Assembly: GCA_020444415.1 (NCBI GenBank)
Contig: JAHLLA010000003.1
Coordinates: forward strand, 62,001-126,000
DNA: 64,000 nucleotides
Reading direction: 5' to 3'
Origin: Bacteroidota bacterium
GTDB lineage: Bacteria; Bacteroidota; Bacteroidia; Bacteroidales; F082
A program made the translations under genes and the position numbers. The notes under the pieces were generated by a model. That model did no database searches. It worked only from the letters and a program-made list of their open reading frames with translations, and was not told where the DNA came from. Every line of letters begins with the position of its first letter. Position 1 is the stretch's first letter. Below are positions 27,938 to 35,799 of the stretch, piece after piece.

Positions 27938-29812
27938 CTATTGAACGATCATTTTATGGGTTACTTTTTGGGCTCCGTTAGAAACCGTGTAGAAGTAAAC
28001 ACCTGAAGCCAGTTCGCTGGCATTCATATCTAATGTATGTGTACCGGCCATTTTGTAGCCATAATCTTTCATGCTGATCATCTGTCCTGTAAGGCTATAA
28101 ATTTCAACGTTCACAGATGCACCCTCGTTTAATGTAACGGTAAAATAAGTTTGTCCATTAACAGGGTTCGGATAATTCTGTGAAACTTCGAATGAGTGGG
28201 CCATGTTTTCAAATACATCTACAGGTACCGGGCTAACAGGCAAATACACCATATTGTTGAGTACCGGATCGTGCGTTGGTGCATCATTTGGTTGCAATGA
28301 GTTTCCTGGTAGGTTATCAGTCTGGTAAAGTATATGATAGGTGTCACCATAGGTGGTGGCAGAAACAGAAGGGAATACGCATTCACTGAAGATGTGGAAT
28401 ACATCGTTTGTGTAGTCGGTAAACGGACTCCATACACCATCTCCTTCGGTAAAGGTACCCCAGATGTGCCTGAAATTAAACTCATCGTTATCAAAACCAA
28501 CTGATAAAGCAGATGAGAATATTTGAACGATGCCATTGTTGACAACAATTTGCGGCATACCTGTTAAGGAGGTGTAATAAGGTGCAACACCAATAATGGT
28601 ATCTTCCCCGTTGGGTTGTGTCCATGCGGCTAACTGGCCATTCTGGTAGATAGGTGTATTTTCCCACTCAGCATCCGTTGGTAAAATGGTAGCCGTGATC
28701 TGTGCTGTATCCAAAGCAGGCATGGTCTCATTCCAGTAAACAATACCATCTGAATAAGGATAGTAGCTCCATGCTTGATCATCTGGTGTGTCGTCCAGGT
28801 GAATCTGGCGTCCAAAAGCTAGATGTACAATACCATCGTCATCAATAGCAACTGCGTTATAACCGTCACCACCACCACATTGTGGAAGGTCGCCACCATC
28901 TCCATTAAAGAACGGATCAGGGCTTGCATAAAAAGTGGTTCTTTCCCAGGAGTCGCCACCATCTGTCGATTTCATCAGGATACCATCGGCAACACCACCG
29001 AAAACTACGAATGCGAGGGTGCCAGCATTAGGCTGTGCCCAGGCGTAGTCATCACCACCGGCACCATTATAATCATCAGGTGTTAAACCATCCAGTATTA
29101 CATTATGAGGGTCCCATGTTTCTCCTCCATCATCTGAACGTGAATAAAGCAAAGCCATTGTCAGGCCTTCGTATTCAACATTATTACCTGCACAGGCAAT
29201 CACATGTATTACTTCGTTATTCTCACCAGAAGTGATCATCCTGGGCCAAAGTAATGTATTGGTTGTGGGATCAGGGTCAGGTCCTGCTAAATTAAAATGT
29301 TCCCATTCGCCGGTTCCTTTGTTTTCTCTCCAACTGAAAATCAGTCCATCAGCACCACCTGAGTGAGAAACTACGAGTTCCCCGTTTTCACCGTAAGGTG
29401 CATAACTTGGCCATCCTGTTCTTACATCTTCCAGACGTTCGGTTGGGTATGGACCCCAGTTTGAACCGTCAAAATAATTGTAACCGGTTCCACGATCAGC
29501 AAAAGATGCGTCTGATGCCATTGTCCAAGTGGCCGCCATGGTGCCATCCGGATAGGCATGGATACGGTAAGCCATGGATGAATTTGATTGTAAATCATAC
29601 CATGTTGTTCCTACAACAATATCCTGTGCTCTTTCGTCATTGGATACGTAAGGATTCGTAATGCCCTGGTAAGTGGGTTGTGGATCGTAAACAGCCTTTT
29701 GATCAACTGCTACGGTTGTTTTAAATTTAGCCTGAGGTTTTACGGTTGCCATCTGTGCAACAACGCTTACCCCCAAACTAATTGCAATCGCAAAAAGTAA
29801 AAGTTTTTTCAT
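27938..29812 (-). CDS. Secreted Asp-box beta-propeller protein with T9SS type A sorting domain
   Basis: Surface or secreted protein of unknown ligand, 624 residues. Signal peptide ending VVAQ. The body contains sialidase-type Asp boxes (SDDGGETW, STDGGDSW), the fingerprint of a beta-propeller, but I see no sialidase catalytic set. The final 80 residues form a T9SS type A sorting domain (SQNYPNPVNGQTYF ... SLTGQ ... GVYFYTV ... HKMIVQ). The body is closely related to the proteins at 33374 and 35800 (WYDLQSNS, DRGTGYNY, GENGE, QIHLDDTPDD), whereas the sorting domain, 3' UTR and terminator match the 30833 gene. Confidence 0.87.
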   Translation of the reverse strand: MKKLLLFAIAISLGVSVVAQMATVKPQAKFKTTVAVDQKAVYDPQPTYQGITNPYVSNDERAQDIVVGTTWYDLQSNSSMAYRIHAYPDGTMAATWTMASDASFADRGTGYNYFDGSNWGPYPTERLEDVRTGWPSYAPYGENGELVVSHSGGADGLIFSWRENKGTGEWEHFNLAGPDPDPTTNTLLWPRMITSGENNEVIHVIACAGNNVEYEGLTMALLYSRSDDGGETWDPHNVILDGLTPDDYNGAGGDDYAWAQPNAGTLAFVVFGGVADGILMKSTDGGDSWERTTFYASPDPFFNGDGGDLPQCGGGDGYNAVAIDDDGIVHLAFGRQIHLDDTPDDQAWSYYPYSDGIVYWNETMPALDTAQITATILPTDAEWENTPIYQNGQLAAWTQPNGEDTIIGVAPYYTSLTGMPQIVVNNGIVQIFSSALSVGFDNDEFNFRHIWGTFTEGDGVWSPFTDYTNDVFHIFSECVFPSVSATTYGDTYHILYQTDNLPGNSLQPNDAPTHDPVLNNMVYLPVSPVPVDVFENMAHSFEVSQNYPNPVNGQTYFTVTLNEGASVNVEIYSLTGQMISMKDYGYKMAGTHTLDMNASELASGVYFYTVSNGAQKVTHKMIVQ

Positions 29813-29867
29813 GGTAATTCAATTTAAATTTAACAATAGTTAATTACTAATTAATTTTTTGAACTTA

Positions 29868-29875
29868 CAAAAGTA
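29868..29875 (-). promoter_or_regulatory. -7 element of the first Asp-box protein gene
   Basis: The minus strand reads TACTTTTG, an exact TAnnTTTG match, 55 nt before the start. Confidence 0.55.
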
Positions 29876-30106
29876 CGGATTTAAATATTTAATGCCACTT
29901 TTAAGCAAAAATATATGTAGAACTTAGCAAAAATCGTACCGTCTTAGGTGCTGGCAAGTAGTTATGCAAGTATATAGGAACACTTGAAAATGGTGGGTGT
30001 TTTGTTGTTGTCGCTTGCCTTCGCCACCCCTGTGTCACCTAAAGGGGAGGCTTGCGCATAGTCTTTATACTTGCACTACCTACTATCCTCTGAAGGGGAA
30101 GGGTCT

Positions 30107-30215
30107 CCCTCATTATTCTCGTAACAACAAAAATAAATTCGTTTAATTCAGAGGCGTGATCAGGTAGCCTGTGTGATTGAATGCCGTAGGAATCTCTATC
30201 GAGTTAATTTTTACC
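30107..30215. repeat. Second repeat type, copy B
   Basis: Matches 27650-27766 over nearly its whole length, with scattered substitutions. Confidence 0.65.
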
Positions 30216-30286
30216 TGTGCTGCTTCTCATGTTCTAAAGGGGAGGCCTGCGCTTTTGCTTTTTAATTTTTATTGAAACAGCAGCAA

Positions 30287-30350
30287 CCCCACGTTCAACT
30301 CTGAGGCATTTTCAGGCAGATCGTGTGTAAGAATGCCGTGAGAGTCGTGG
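30287..30350. repeat. Core hairpin of the repeat unit, copy 2
   Basis: Same stem-loop as copy 1; the outermost two base pairs are lost (CGTGGAA instead of CGTGGGG) while the inner stems remain intact. Confidence 0.75.
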
Positions 30351-30409
30351 AATATTTAAAGGCTTTCGTTTAGTTGTTCCGGACTCTTTCGTGAGGCTGT
30401 GCGTCAGCC

Positions 30410-30540
30410 ATTTTCAATTTTGTCATCCTGAGTGATAACGAAGGATCTCTTGCTAACTTCAGAGGAGATTCTTCATTCGCATCCTCCTTCCAGCCTGCAC
30501 TTGCATTCAGAATGACAATTCACTATTACATCGCTCCACT
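30410..30540. repeat. Nested element with imperfect terminal inverted repeats
   Basis: Lies between GTCAGCC and CCTCAGAGATAAACG, which in copy 3 are separated by only about 22 nt. Its ends carry TTGTCATCCTGA (from 30420) and TCAGAATGACAA (to 30518), an inverted pair with one mismatch. This resembles dispersed TGTCATTCTGA-type Bacteroidota repeats and looks MITE- or REP-like. Confidence 0.6.
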
Positions 30541-30785
30541 CCTCAGAGATAAACGATTTTTTTTGGCAGGCTTGCGCTACCCCTCTTATCCCCCAAGGGG
30601 AAGCGCCTCGCGCCTAATTCAGTTGTTAATTTAATTTTCCGAAGCCCCATGTCCCCCTCTGGGCACCTATGCTAAAGCTACGGCGACAGCTTAAGGGGGT
30701 TTTGGGGAGGAAATTTTAGCAGTTTTTTTCCGGCACTGCCCCTCTGTCCCCTAAAAGGGATATCGGGTGCGGTTTGTGAATATAA

Positions 30786-30811
30786 AAAAGGCGGGAATGA
30801 CCCCGCCTTTT
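30786..30811 (-). terminator. Terminator of the second Asp-box protein gene
   Basis: AAAAGGCGGG / CCCGCCTTTT stem, 22 nt after the stop, nearly identical to the terminator at 27891-27916. Confidence 0.88.
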
Positions 30812-30832
30812 GAAAGCATTTTCAAGAAAGTT

Positions 30833-32824
30833 CTATTGAACAATCATCTTATGTGTTACTTTATTTACACCTGCCGAAACCGTGTAAAAATAAACACCTG
30901 CTGAAAGATCACTGGCATTCATTGTTACAGTGTGTGAACCGGCAGATTTGTATCCCAAATTCCTTGTGCTAACTAACTGTCCGGTTAATGAATACACTTC
31001 AAGGTTGAGCTGGGAACCCTCATCCAGGCTAACGGTAAAATAGGTATCTCCCATCACCGGGTTGGGGTAATTCTGCGAAACTTTGAAAAGATTTGAGGAC
31101 GCTATATTCTCGTTCACACTTTGTATGGTAAAATCTGCTTCTGAGAAAGAGAAATCCTGAATGTATTTATACTGTACCGGTTGTGCCACATCTTCTACAT
31201 CCATTTCCATATAGGTATAAGGAATGGTGTAGGTTCCATTGTCGTCAATGCTGTAATTTGCTGCAATGGCAAAATGTGCTGCTCTCCATGCTGTTGACAG
31301 GAAAGTTACGTTAAATGGTGCATCGGCACCCTGTGCATCTACGGTTTTCATTAATGTAGCAGGGTTAAATCCGCGGGCATAAATGTTTGGACGGTTGTTA
31401 TCATCCTGGTCTTCGATATCGGTATCCAACCAAGAGATGAACAGCCTGTTATGATCCGCATTGGTAGTGATCTGTACCCTGTTGTCTTCTGTATATGTGT
31501 CGTCAGGATAATTGCCACGGAAGCACTGTGGGTGTCCCATAATTTCGGCATACCAAGAAGTACCGCCATCGGTGGTGTAAATATCCATAATACCAAATAA
31601 GCCCTCGTTGGAAGAAATGCTGTAATCAGTTGTAGTGGAAGTTGCACCCACAGCAACTGCAATGTGCAGGTCACCATTGTAATCGACAGCCACATCCATG
31701 TCAAATCCTGTAGTATAACCCAATTCTTCTCTTGGTGTATCTTCAAAAAATGCAGCATAGGTTTCATCATCGATCAGGTGATATACAATACCACCTAATC
31801 CGTTAGGGCCGTCAAGTTGGACGGCAGTAGGACCTTCCCAGTTTTCTCCTCCATCTGTTGTTTTCCAGAAGATTGGATAATATCCACGGAAATCTCCAAT
31901 AACTTCATTGGCATCGTTATCTCCAATAGTAACAATGTATCCAGTCATACCATCTTTGCTAAAAGCAACATCCGAAAATGATGGTCTTGTGCTTCCTTCA
32001 GCAATTTCTAAGTCTAAAAATTCCTGCTCGTAAATAAAATCTTCTTCACCTTCATCATAATAGCCTTTATTTACAATAATATTCCCAGCGTAAACAACAC
32101 TTCCGGAAGTCCAGTCCTGGTTGATGTCAGTAGCTATAGAAAGACCTTGAGATGTTAAAGTATAACCATCAGGAATATATTGAAATAAGTCGTTATCTGG
32201 ATCCGAGGATTTCAGGTTTTTTGTGCGAATAGAAGTATCGGCAGTATTTACAATTCCATAACTGTAACCGCCCCATGAAGCTCCGTTTGTCTGGTCGAGG
32301 TTGGGGCAGAAATAAACAACATACGCGCCTTCAACAGTTCCGTCAGAATCCCACAAACCATGGTTGGGATAACGGGCAGCATCGGTAAAATATTCACCGC
32401 CGGCATTTTCTGTAGCTACATAACATTCTATCATGTTTTCCCAGGTCATTCCGCCATCAAATGAAATATCATAGCCCAGATCACCCGAATAACCTGTAGG
32501 GTCCAGCGACCCGCCCATTCGGTGAAAGTTTGTCAGTACATTCAGATCCGGATGATAAGCAACAATATCTTTTTGTCCACCGCCGTAGCCGTAGCTGTAT
32601 GCATTTGCAGATGTGCCAATGCTGATGATGGTTACGATATCTGTATCACGGTCGGTATTCTGAGTAGGTTGATCAACTGTAAAAGCGTTCACAAGGGGTG
32701 TTTCTTTTACGGGTTCAACACCAATTTTCTGGTTGAAGTTAGCTTGGTATGATTTGATCTCTTTTTGAGCCATCGTAAACAAGCCAAAACTAAAAACCAA
32801 TGTAAAGAGTAAAATTTTCTTCAT
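30833..32824 (-). CDS. Secreted Asp-box protein with T9SS type A sorting domain, divergent body
   Basis: Surface or secreted protein of unknown function, 663 residues. Signal peptide ending TMAQ. Three Asp-box motifs (SFDGGMTW, TTDGGENW, TTDGGTSW) point to a beta-propeller. The body differs strongly from its three neighbours: it lacks WYDLQSNS and the CGGGDGYN segment and shares only a weak DRDTDIV region near residue 60. The C-terminal sorting domain (SQNYPNPVMGDTYF ... SLTGQ ... GVYFYTV ... HKMIVQ) is very close to that of the gene at 27938. It has its own promoter and terminator. Confidence 0.87.
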   Translation of the reverse strand: MKKILLFTLVFSFGLFTMAQKEIKSYQANFNQKIGVEPVKETPLVNAFTVDQPTQNTDRDTDIVTIISIGTSANAYSYGYGGGQKDIVAYHPDLNVLTNFHRMGGSLDPTGYSGDLGYDISFDGGMTWENMIECYVATENAGGEYFTDAARYPNHGLWDSDGTVEGAYVVYFCPNLDQTNGASWGGYSYGIVNTADTSIRTKNLKSSDPDNDLFQYIPDGYTLTSQGLSIATDINQDWTSGSVVYAGNIIVNKGYYDEGEEDFIYEQEFLDLEIAEGSTRPSFSDVAFSKDGMTGYIVTIGDNDANEVIGDFRGYYPIFWKTTDGGENWEGPTAVQLDGPNGLGGIVYHLIDDETYAAFFEDTPREELGYTTGFDMDVAVDYNGDLHIAVAVGATSTTTDYSISSNEGLFGIMDIYTTDGGTSWYAEIMGHPQCFRGNYPDDTYTEDNRVQITTNADHNRLFISWLDTDIEDQDDNNRPNIYARGFNPATLMKTVDAQGADAPFNVTFLSTAWRAAHFAIAANYSIDDNGTYTIPYTYMEMDVEDVAQPVQYKYIQDFSFSEADFTIQSVNENIASSNLFKVSQNYPNPVMGDTYFTVSLDEGSQLNLEVYSLTGQLVSTRNLGYKSAGSHTVTMNASDLSAGVYFYTVSAGVNKVTHKMIVQ

Positions 32825-32878
32825 GTGGATGTAATTTAATTAAACAATAGGATAATTTATTTCAAAAAATGTAACTCA

Positions 32879-32886
32879 CAAAGTTA
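32879..32886 (-). promoter_or_regulatory. -7 element of the second Asp-box protein gene
   Basis: The minus strand reads TAACTTTG, an exact TAnnTTTG match, 54 nt before the start. Confidence 0.5.
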
Positions 32887-33079
32887 ATAAAAGTTTGATG
32901 AAAATGAAAATTTAAAAATAGAATTTGTAAAATCAAAAAAATGTTGTCGAGTGGTCTTGTTTTACTTTGATTTCAGACGCACTCGATGTTTCGCTGGAGG
33001 GGAATCCTGCACTACCCCTCTCATCCCCTGAAGGGGATGCTTGCGCTTTTGCTTTTTAATGTGTATTGAAATCAGATCC

Positions 33080-33149
33080 AACCCTAAGTTCAACTCTGAG
33101 AGATTTTCGGGCAGATCGTGTAGTAAGTATGCCGTGAGAGTCGTGGGGT
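33080..33149. repeat. Core hairpin of the repeat unit, copy 3
   Basis: The 3' arm (GCCGTGAGAGTCGTGGGGT) is conserved, but the 5' arm has changed (ACCCTAAGTTCAACTCTGAG), so this is the copy with the most damaged stem. Confidence 0.6.
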
Positions 33150-33327
33150 ATTAAAAGGCTTTCGTTTAGTTGTTCCGGACTCTTTCGTCAGCCCGCACTT
33201 ATGCCTGCCCGGTTTCCTCAGAGATAAACGGGTTTTTCATTATCTAACGCCCTTGGTCCCCTGGAAGGGAATCCTGCGCATATGCTAATCTGCTATTCAA
33301 GTTCTGCGATGGTCTGTTGAATACAAA

Positions 33328-33351
33328 AAAGGCTGCCCGAAGACAGCCTTT
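33328..33351 (-). terminator. Terminator of the third Asp-box protein gene
   Basis: AAAGGCTG / CAGCCTTT stem 22 nt after the stop; the same sequence recurs at 35754-35777. Confidence 0.85.
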
Positions 33352-33373
33352 AAACAATATATTTTAGGTTGAT

Positions 33374-35248
33374 TTATTGAACCAACATTTTTTTAGTGAT
33401 GGCTTTCTCGCCCATTTGAACGGTATAGAAATAAATACCGGATTCTAAACCGGATACATTGAGTTTAAAAGTATGGTTGCCTGAGTTGTTGGCGTTTTTT
33501 GTTACATAGTATATTTTTTGGCCCAACAAGTTGCTTAAAGTCAGGCTCACAGGACCTATTACTTCTGTATTCACGACAATGACTGTTTCGTGGGTAGCCG
33601 GGTTGGGCATATTTTGTGAAATCTTGAATAATGAGGTTTTACCATCATTTAATCCAACGGGTATAGGATTTATGGGTAAGTACACTATGTTATTATTCAC
33701 TGGATCATGCGTTGGTGCATCACTTGGTTGGGTGCTATTGCCAGGTAAATTATCCGTCATGTACAGGATACTATAATTGTCACTGTACACGCTTGGAGAT
33801 GCTGAAGGATATACACATTCGCTGAAAATATGGAATACATCGTCTGTATAATCTGTGTATTCACTCCAGTTGCCATCACCTTCTGTAAAACGACCCCAGA
33901 TATGCCTGAAATTGTATTCATCATTATCAAATCCAATGGAAAGTGCACTATAAAAAAGGTTGATTATATCATCATATATGACAATTTGAGGCATGCTGGT
34001 AAGTGAAGCATAATAAGTAGCCACCCCAATAATGGTGTCGTTTCCATTGGGTTGTGTCCAGGCCGCCAATTGTCCGTTTTGGTAAATTGGAAAATCACTC
34101 CAATCGTCGGGAAGAATATCCGCCTTGATCTGTGCTGTATCAAGCGCGGGCATCGTTTCATTCCAATAAATAAGTCCATCTGAGTATGGATAGTATGACC
34201 AGGCATCGTCATCGGGTGTATCATCAAGATGAATCTGTCGTCCGAACGCTACATGTACTACTCCATCATCATCAATGGCAATATCATTATATCCATCACC
34301 GCCACCACATAAAGGAAGATCACCTCCATTACCATCGAAAAACGGATCGGGGCTCTCGTAAAAAGTGATCCTTTCCCATGAATCGCCATTATCTTCTGAT
34401 TTCATGATAATGCCATCGGCAATACCGCCAAAGGATACAAAAGCAATAACGCCTGCATTGGGTTCGGCCCAGGCATAATCATCAGCCCCCCATGTTTTGG
34501 CATAATCGGAACCCATACCTTCCAGGATCACATTCTCCGGATCCCATGTTTGACCGCCATCATCCGAACGGGAGTAAACAGTGGCTCCACTCAGACCTTC
34601 GTAGGGTACATCTCCATTTTGAAGGGTAGGTAAATTAGCGATTACATGGATCACATCACGGTTTTCACCTGATGTTGTCATCCTTGGCCAGGCCATAAAA
34701 TCGTAACCTTCCGGTCCGTCCAATGTGAAAAAATTCCATTCACCTGTTCCTTTATTTTCACGCCAGCTAAATATCAGGTCACCGGCTCCAAAATCATGAG
34801 AGCAAATAATTTCTCCATTTTCACCGTAAGGGGCATAACTTGGCCAGCCCGTTCTCATGTTTTCAATGCGTTCTGTCGGAGCAGGGCCCCAGGTGCTTCC
34901 ATCAAAATAATTGTAACCGGTTCCGCGGTCAGGGTAGCTGGGTGGACTTTGCACACCCCTAGTCCATGTAGCGGCAATTGTACCGTCATCATAGGCATAA
35001 ATTCGCTGGGCCATGGTTGAATTTGATTGCAGGTCGTACCAGGTATTTCCTACCACGATATCCTGATCTCTTTCATTTGCAACATAATCATTTATTTCAT
35101 TGGCCGGATACACAATCTCGTCAGTGATATGATTTGTTTGTGTAGCCACGATTGTGTTTAAACGTGATTGAGGTATCAAGCCTGTTTTTTGTGCCATAAC
35201 AGCTGTTATTAAAAGGCTAATAGTCATTAAGAGTACAGTTTTTTTCAT
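33374..35248 (-). CDS. Secreted Asp-box beta-propeller protein with T9SS type A sorting domain
   Basis: Paralogue of the genes at 27938 and 35800; 624 residues from the chosen start. The signal peptide (MKKTVLLMTISLLITAVMAQ) supports the ATG at 35248; an in-frame ATG at 35314 would add 22 unlikely residues and would lie upstream of a promoter-like TATTTTTA (35284-35291). Asp boxes (SDDGGQTW, SEDNGDSW), the CGGGDGYN segment and QIHLDDTPDD are conserved. The sorting domain (SQNMPNPATHETVI ... NLLGQK ... GIYFYTVQMGEKAITKKMLVQ region) is nearly the same as in the 35800 protein and different from the other two. Confidence 0.87.
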   Translation of the reverse strand: MKKTVLLMTISLLITAVMAQKTGLIPQSRLNTIVATQTNHITDEIVYPANEINDYVANERDQDIVVGNTWYDLQSNSTMAQRIYAYDDGTIAATWTRGVQSPPSYPDRGTGYNYFDGSTWGPAPTERIENMRTGWPSYAPYGENGEIICSHDFGAGDLIFSWRENKGTGEWNFFTLDGPEGYDFMAWPRMTTSGENRDVIHVIANLPTLQNGDVPYEGLSGATVYSRSDDGGQTWDPENVILEGMGSDYAKTWGADDYAWAEPNAGVIAFVSFGGIADGIIMKSEDNGDSWERITFYESPDPFFDGNGGDLPLCGGGDGYNDIAIDDDGVVHVAFGRQIHLDDTPDDDAWSYYPYSDGLIYWNETMPALDTAQIKADILPDDWSDFPIYQNGQLAAWTQPNGNDTIIGVATYYASLTSMPQIVIYDDIINLFYSALSIGFDNDEYNFRHIWGRFTEGDGNWSEYTDYTDDVFHIFSECVYPSASPSVYSDNYSILYMTDNLPGNSTQPSDAPTHDPVNNNIVYLPINPIPVGLNDGKTSLFKISQNMPNPATHETVIVVNTEVIGPVSLTLSNLLGQKIYYVTKNANNSGNHTFKLNVSGLESGIYFYTVQMGEKAITKKMLVQ

Positions 35249-35448
35249 TTGAATGCAATTTAAATTTTCATTTATTTGTGTATAAAAATACAATAAATTG
35301 TATAGTTCAGTCAATTAGGATGTGTGGGTGTCAATTGCCATGCGCTACTCCTCGGTCCCCTAAAGGGGAGACCTACGCTACCCCTTTTCCCCAAAGGGGA
35401 AGTGTCGCGCTTTTATTTTTTAATGCTTATTGAAACAGCACCAACCAA

Positions 35449-35511
35449 CCCATGGTCAACTCTGAGGCATTTTCAGGCAGATCGTGCGTAAGCATGCCGC
35501 GAGAGTCGTGG
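35449..35511. repeat. Core hairpin of the repeat unit, copy 4
   Basis: The stem is kept despite change: CCATG pairs with CGTGG through a G-U pair where copies 1 and 2 have a C-G pair, and ACTCT/AGAGT and GGCAT/ATGCC are intact. Confidence 0.7.
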
Positions 35512-35753
35512 CATATTAAAAGGTTTTCTTTTAGTTATTCCGGACTCATTCCTGCCCGGATTCCTCAACCGCCTGCCAAAGTTATACGGCGGGCAGGGAG
35601 ATAAATGTTTTTTTATTATCTATCGCTATCTTTCTTATCCCCGAAGGGGAAACCCGCGCTTTTGTTTTGTATCAACCTTTCAGGTATGGCCATCGCATTG
35701 GCCTGCTTGGACCTGAAAGGTAAATGGCTACCGAGTGGGTTTGAGGAAACAAA

Positions 35754-35777
35754 AAAGGCTGCCCGAAGACAGCCTTT
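35754..35777 (-). terminator. Terminator of the fourth Asp-box protein gene
   Basis: AAAGGCTG / CAGCCTTT stem 22 nt after the stop, identical to that at 33328-33351. Confidence 0.85.
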
Positions 35778-35799
35778 AAACGATATATTTTTGGTTGAT

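Larger units (their letters stand above)
29813..30832. repeat. Repeat-rich intergenic region (copy 2)
   Basis: About 1 kb without a gene. It holds the second repeat type (30107-30215), copy 2 of the main unit (about 30236-30580, core hairpin 30287-30350), an unrelated element inserted within that unit (30410-30540), and several short CCCC/GGGG palindromes. Frequent stops in all frames rule out a coding gene. Confidence 0.75.
32825..33373. repeat. Repeat-rich intergenic region (copy 3)
   Basis: No gene. It holds the simplest copy of the main repeat unit (about 33031-33265) with neither the small inserted hairpin nor the nested element, flanked by CCCCT-GA-AGGGG palindromes. Confidence 0.7.
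35249..35799. repeat. Repeat-rich intergenic region (copy 4)
   Basis: No gene. Copy 4 of the repeat unit (about 35392-35640) includes the core hairpin and the small inserted hairpin (about 35568-35598). Three CCCC-AA-GGGG palindromes flank it, and the terminator of the next gene lies at its right end. Confidence 0.72.

Noticed and set aside
27248-35799. Repeat units between Asp-box genes as a CRISPR array
   Set aside because: Units are long, imperfect, kilobases apart and separated by genes; there are no regular spacers and no cas genes.
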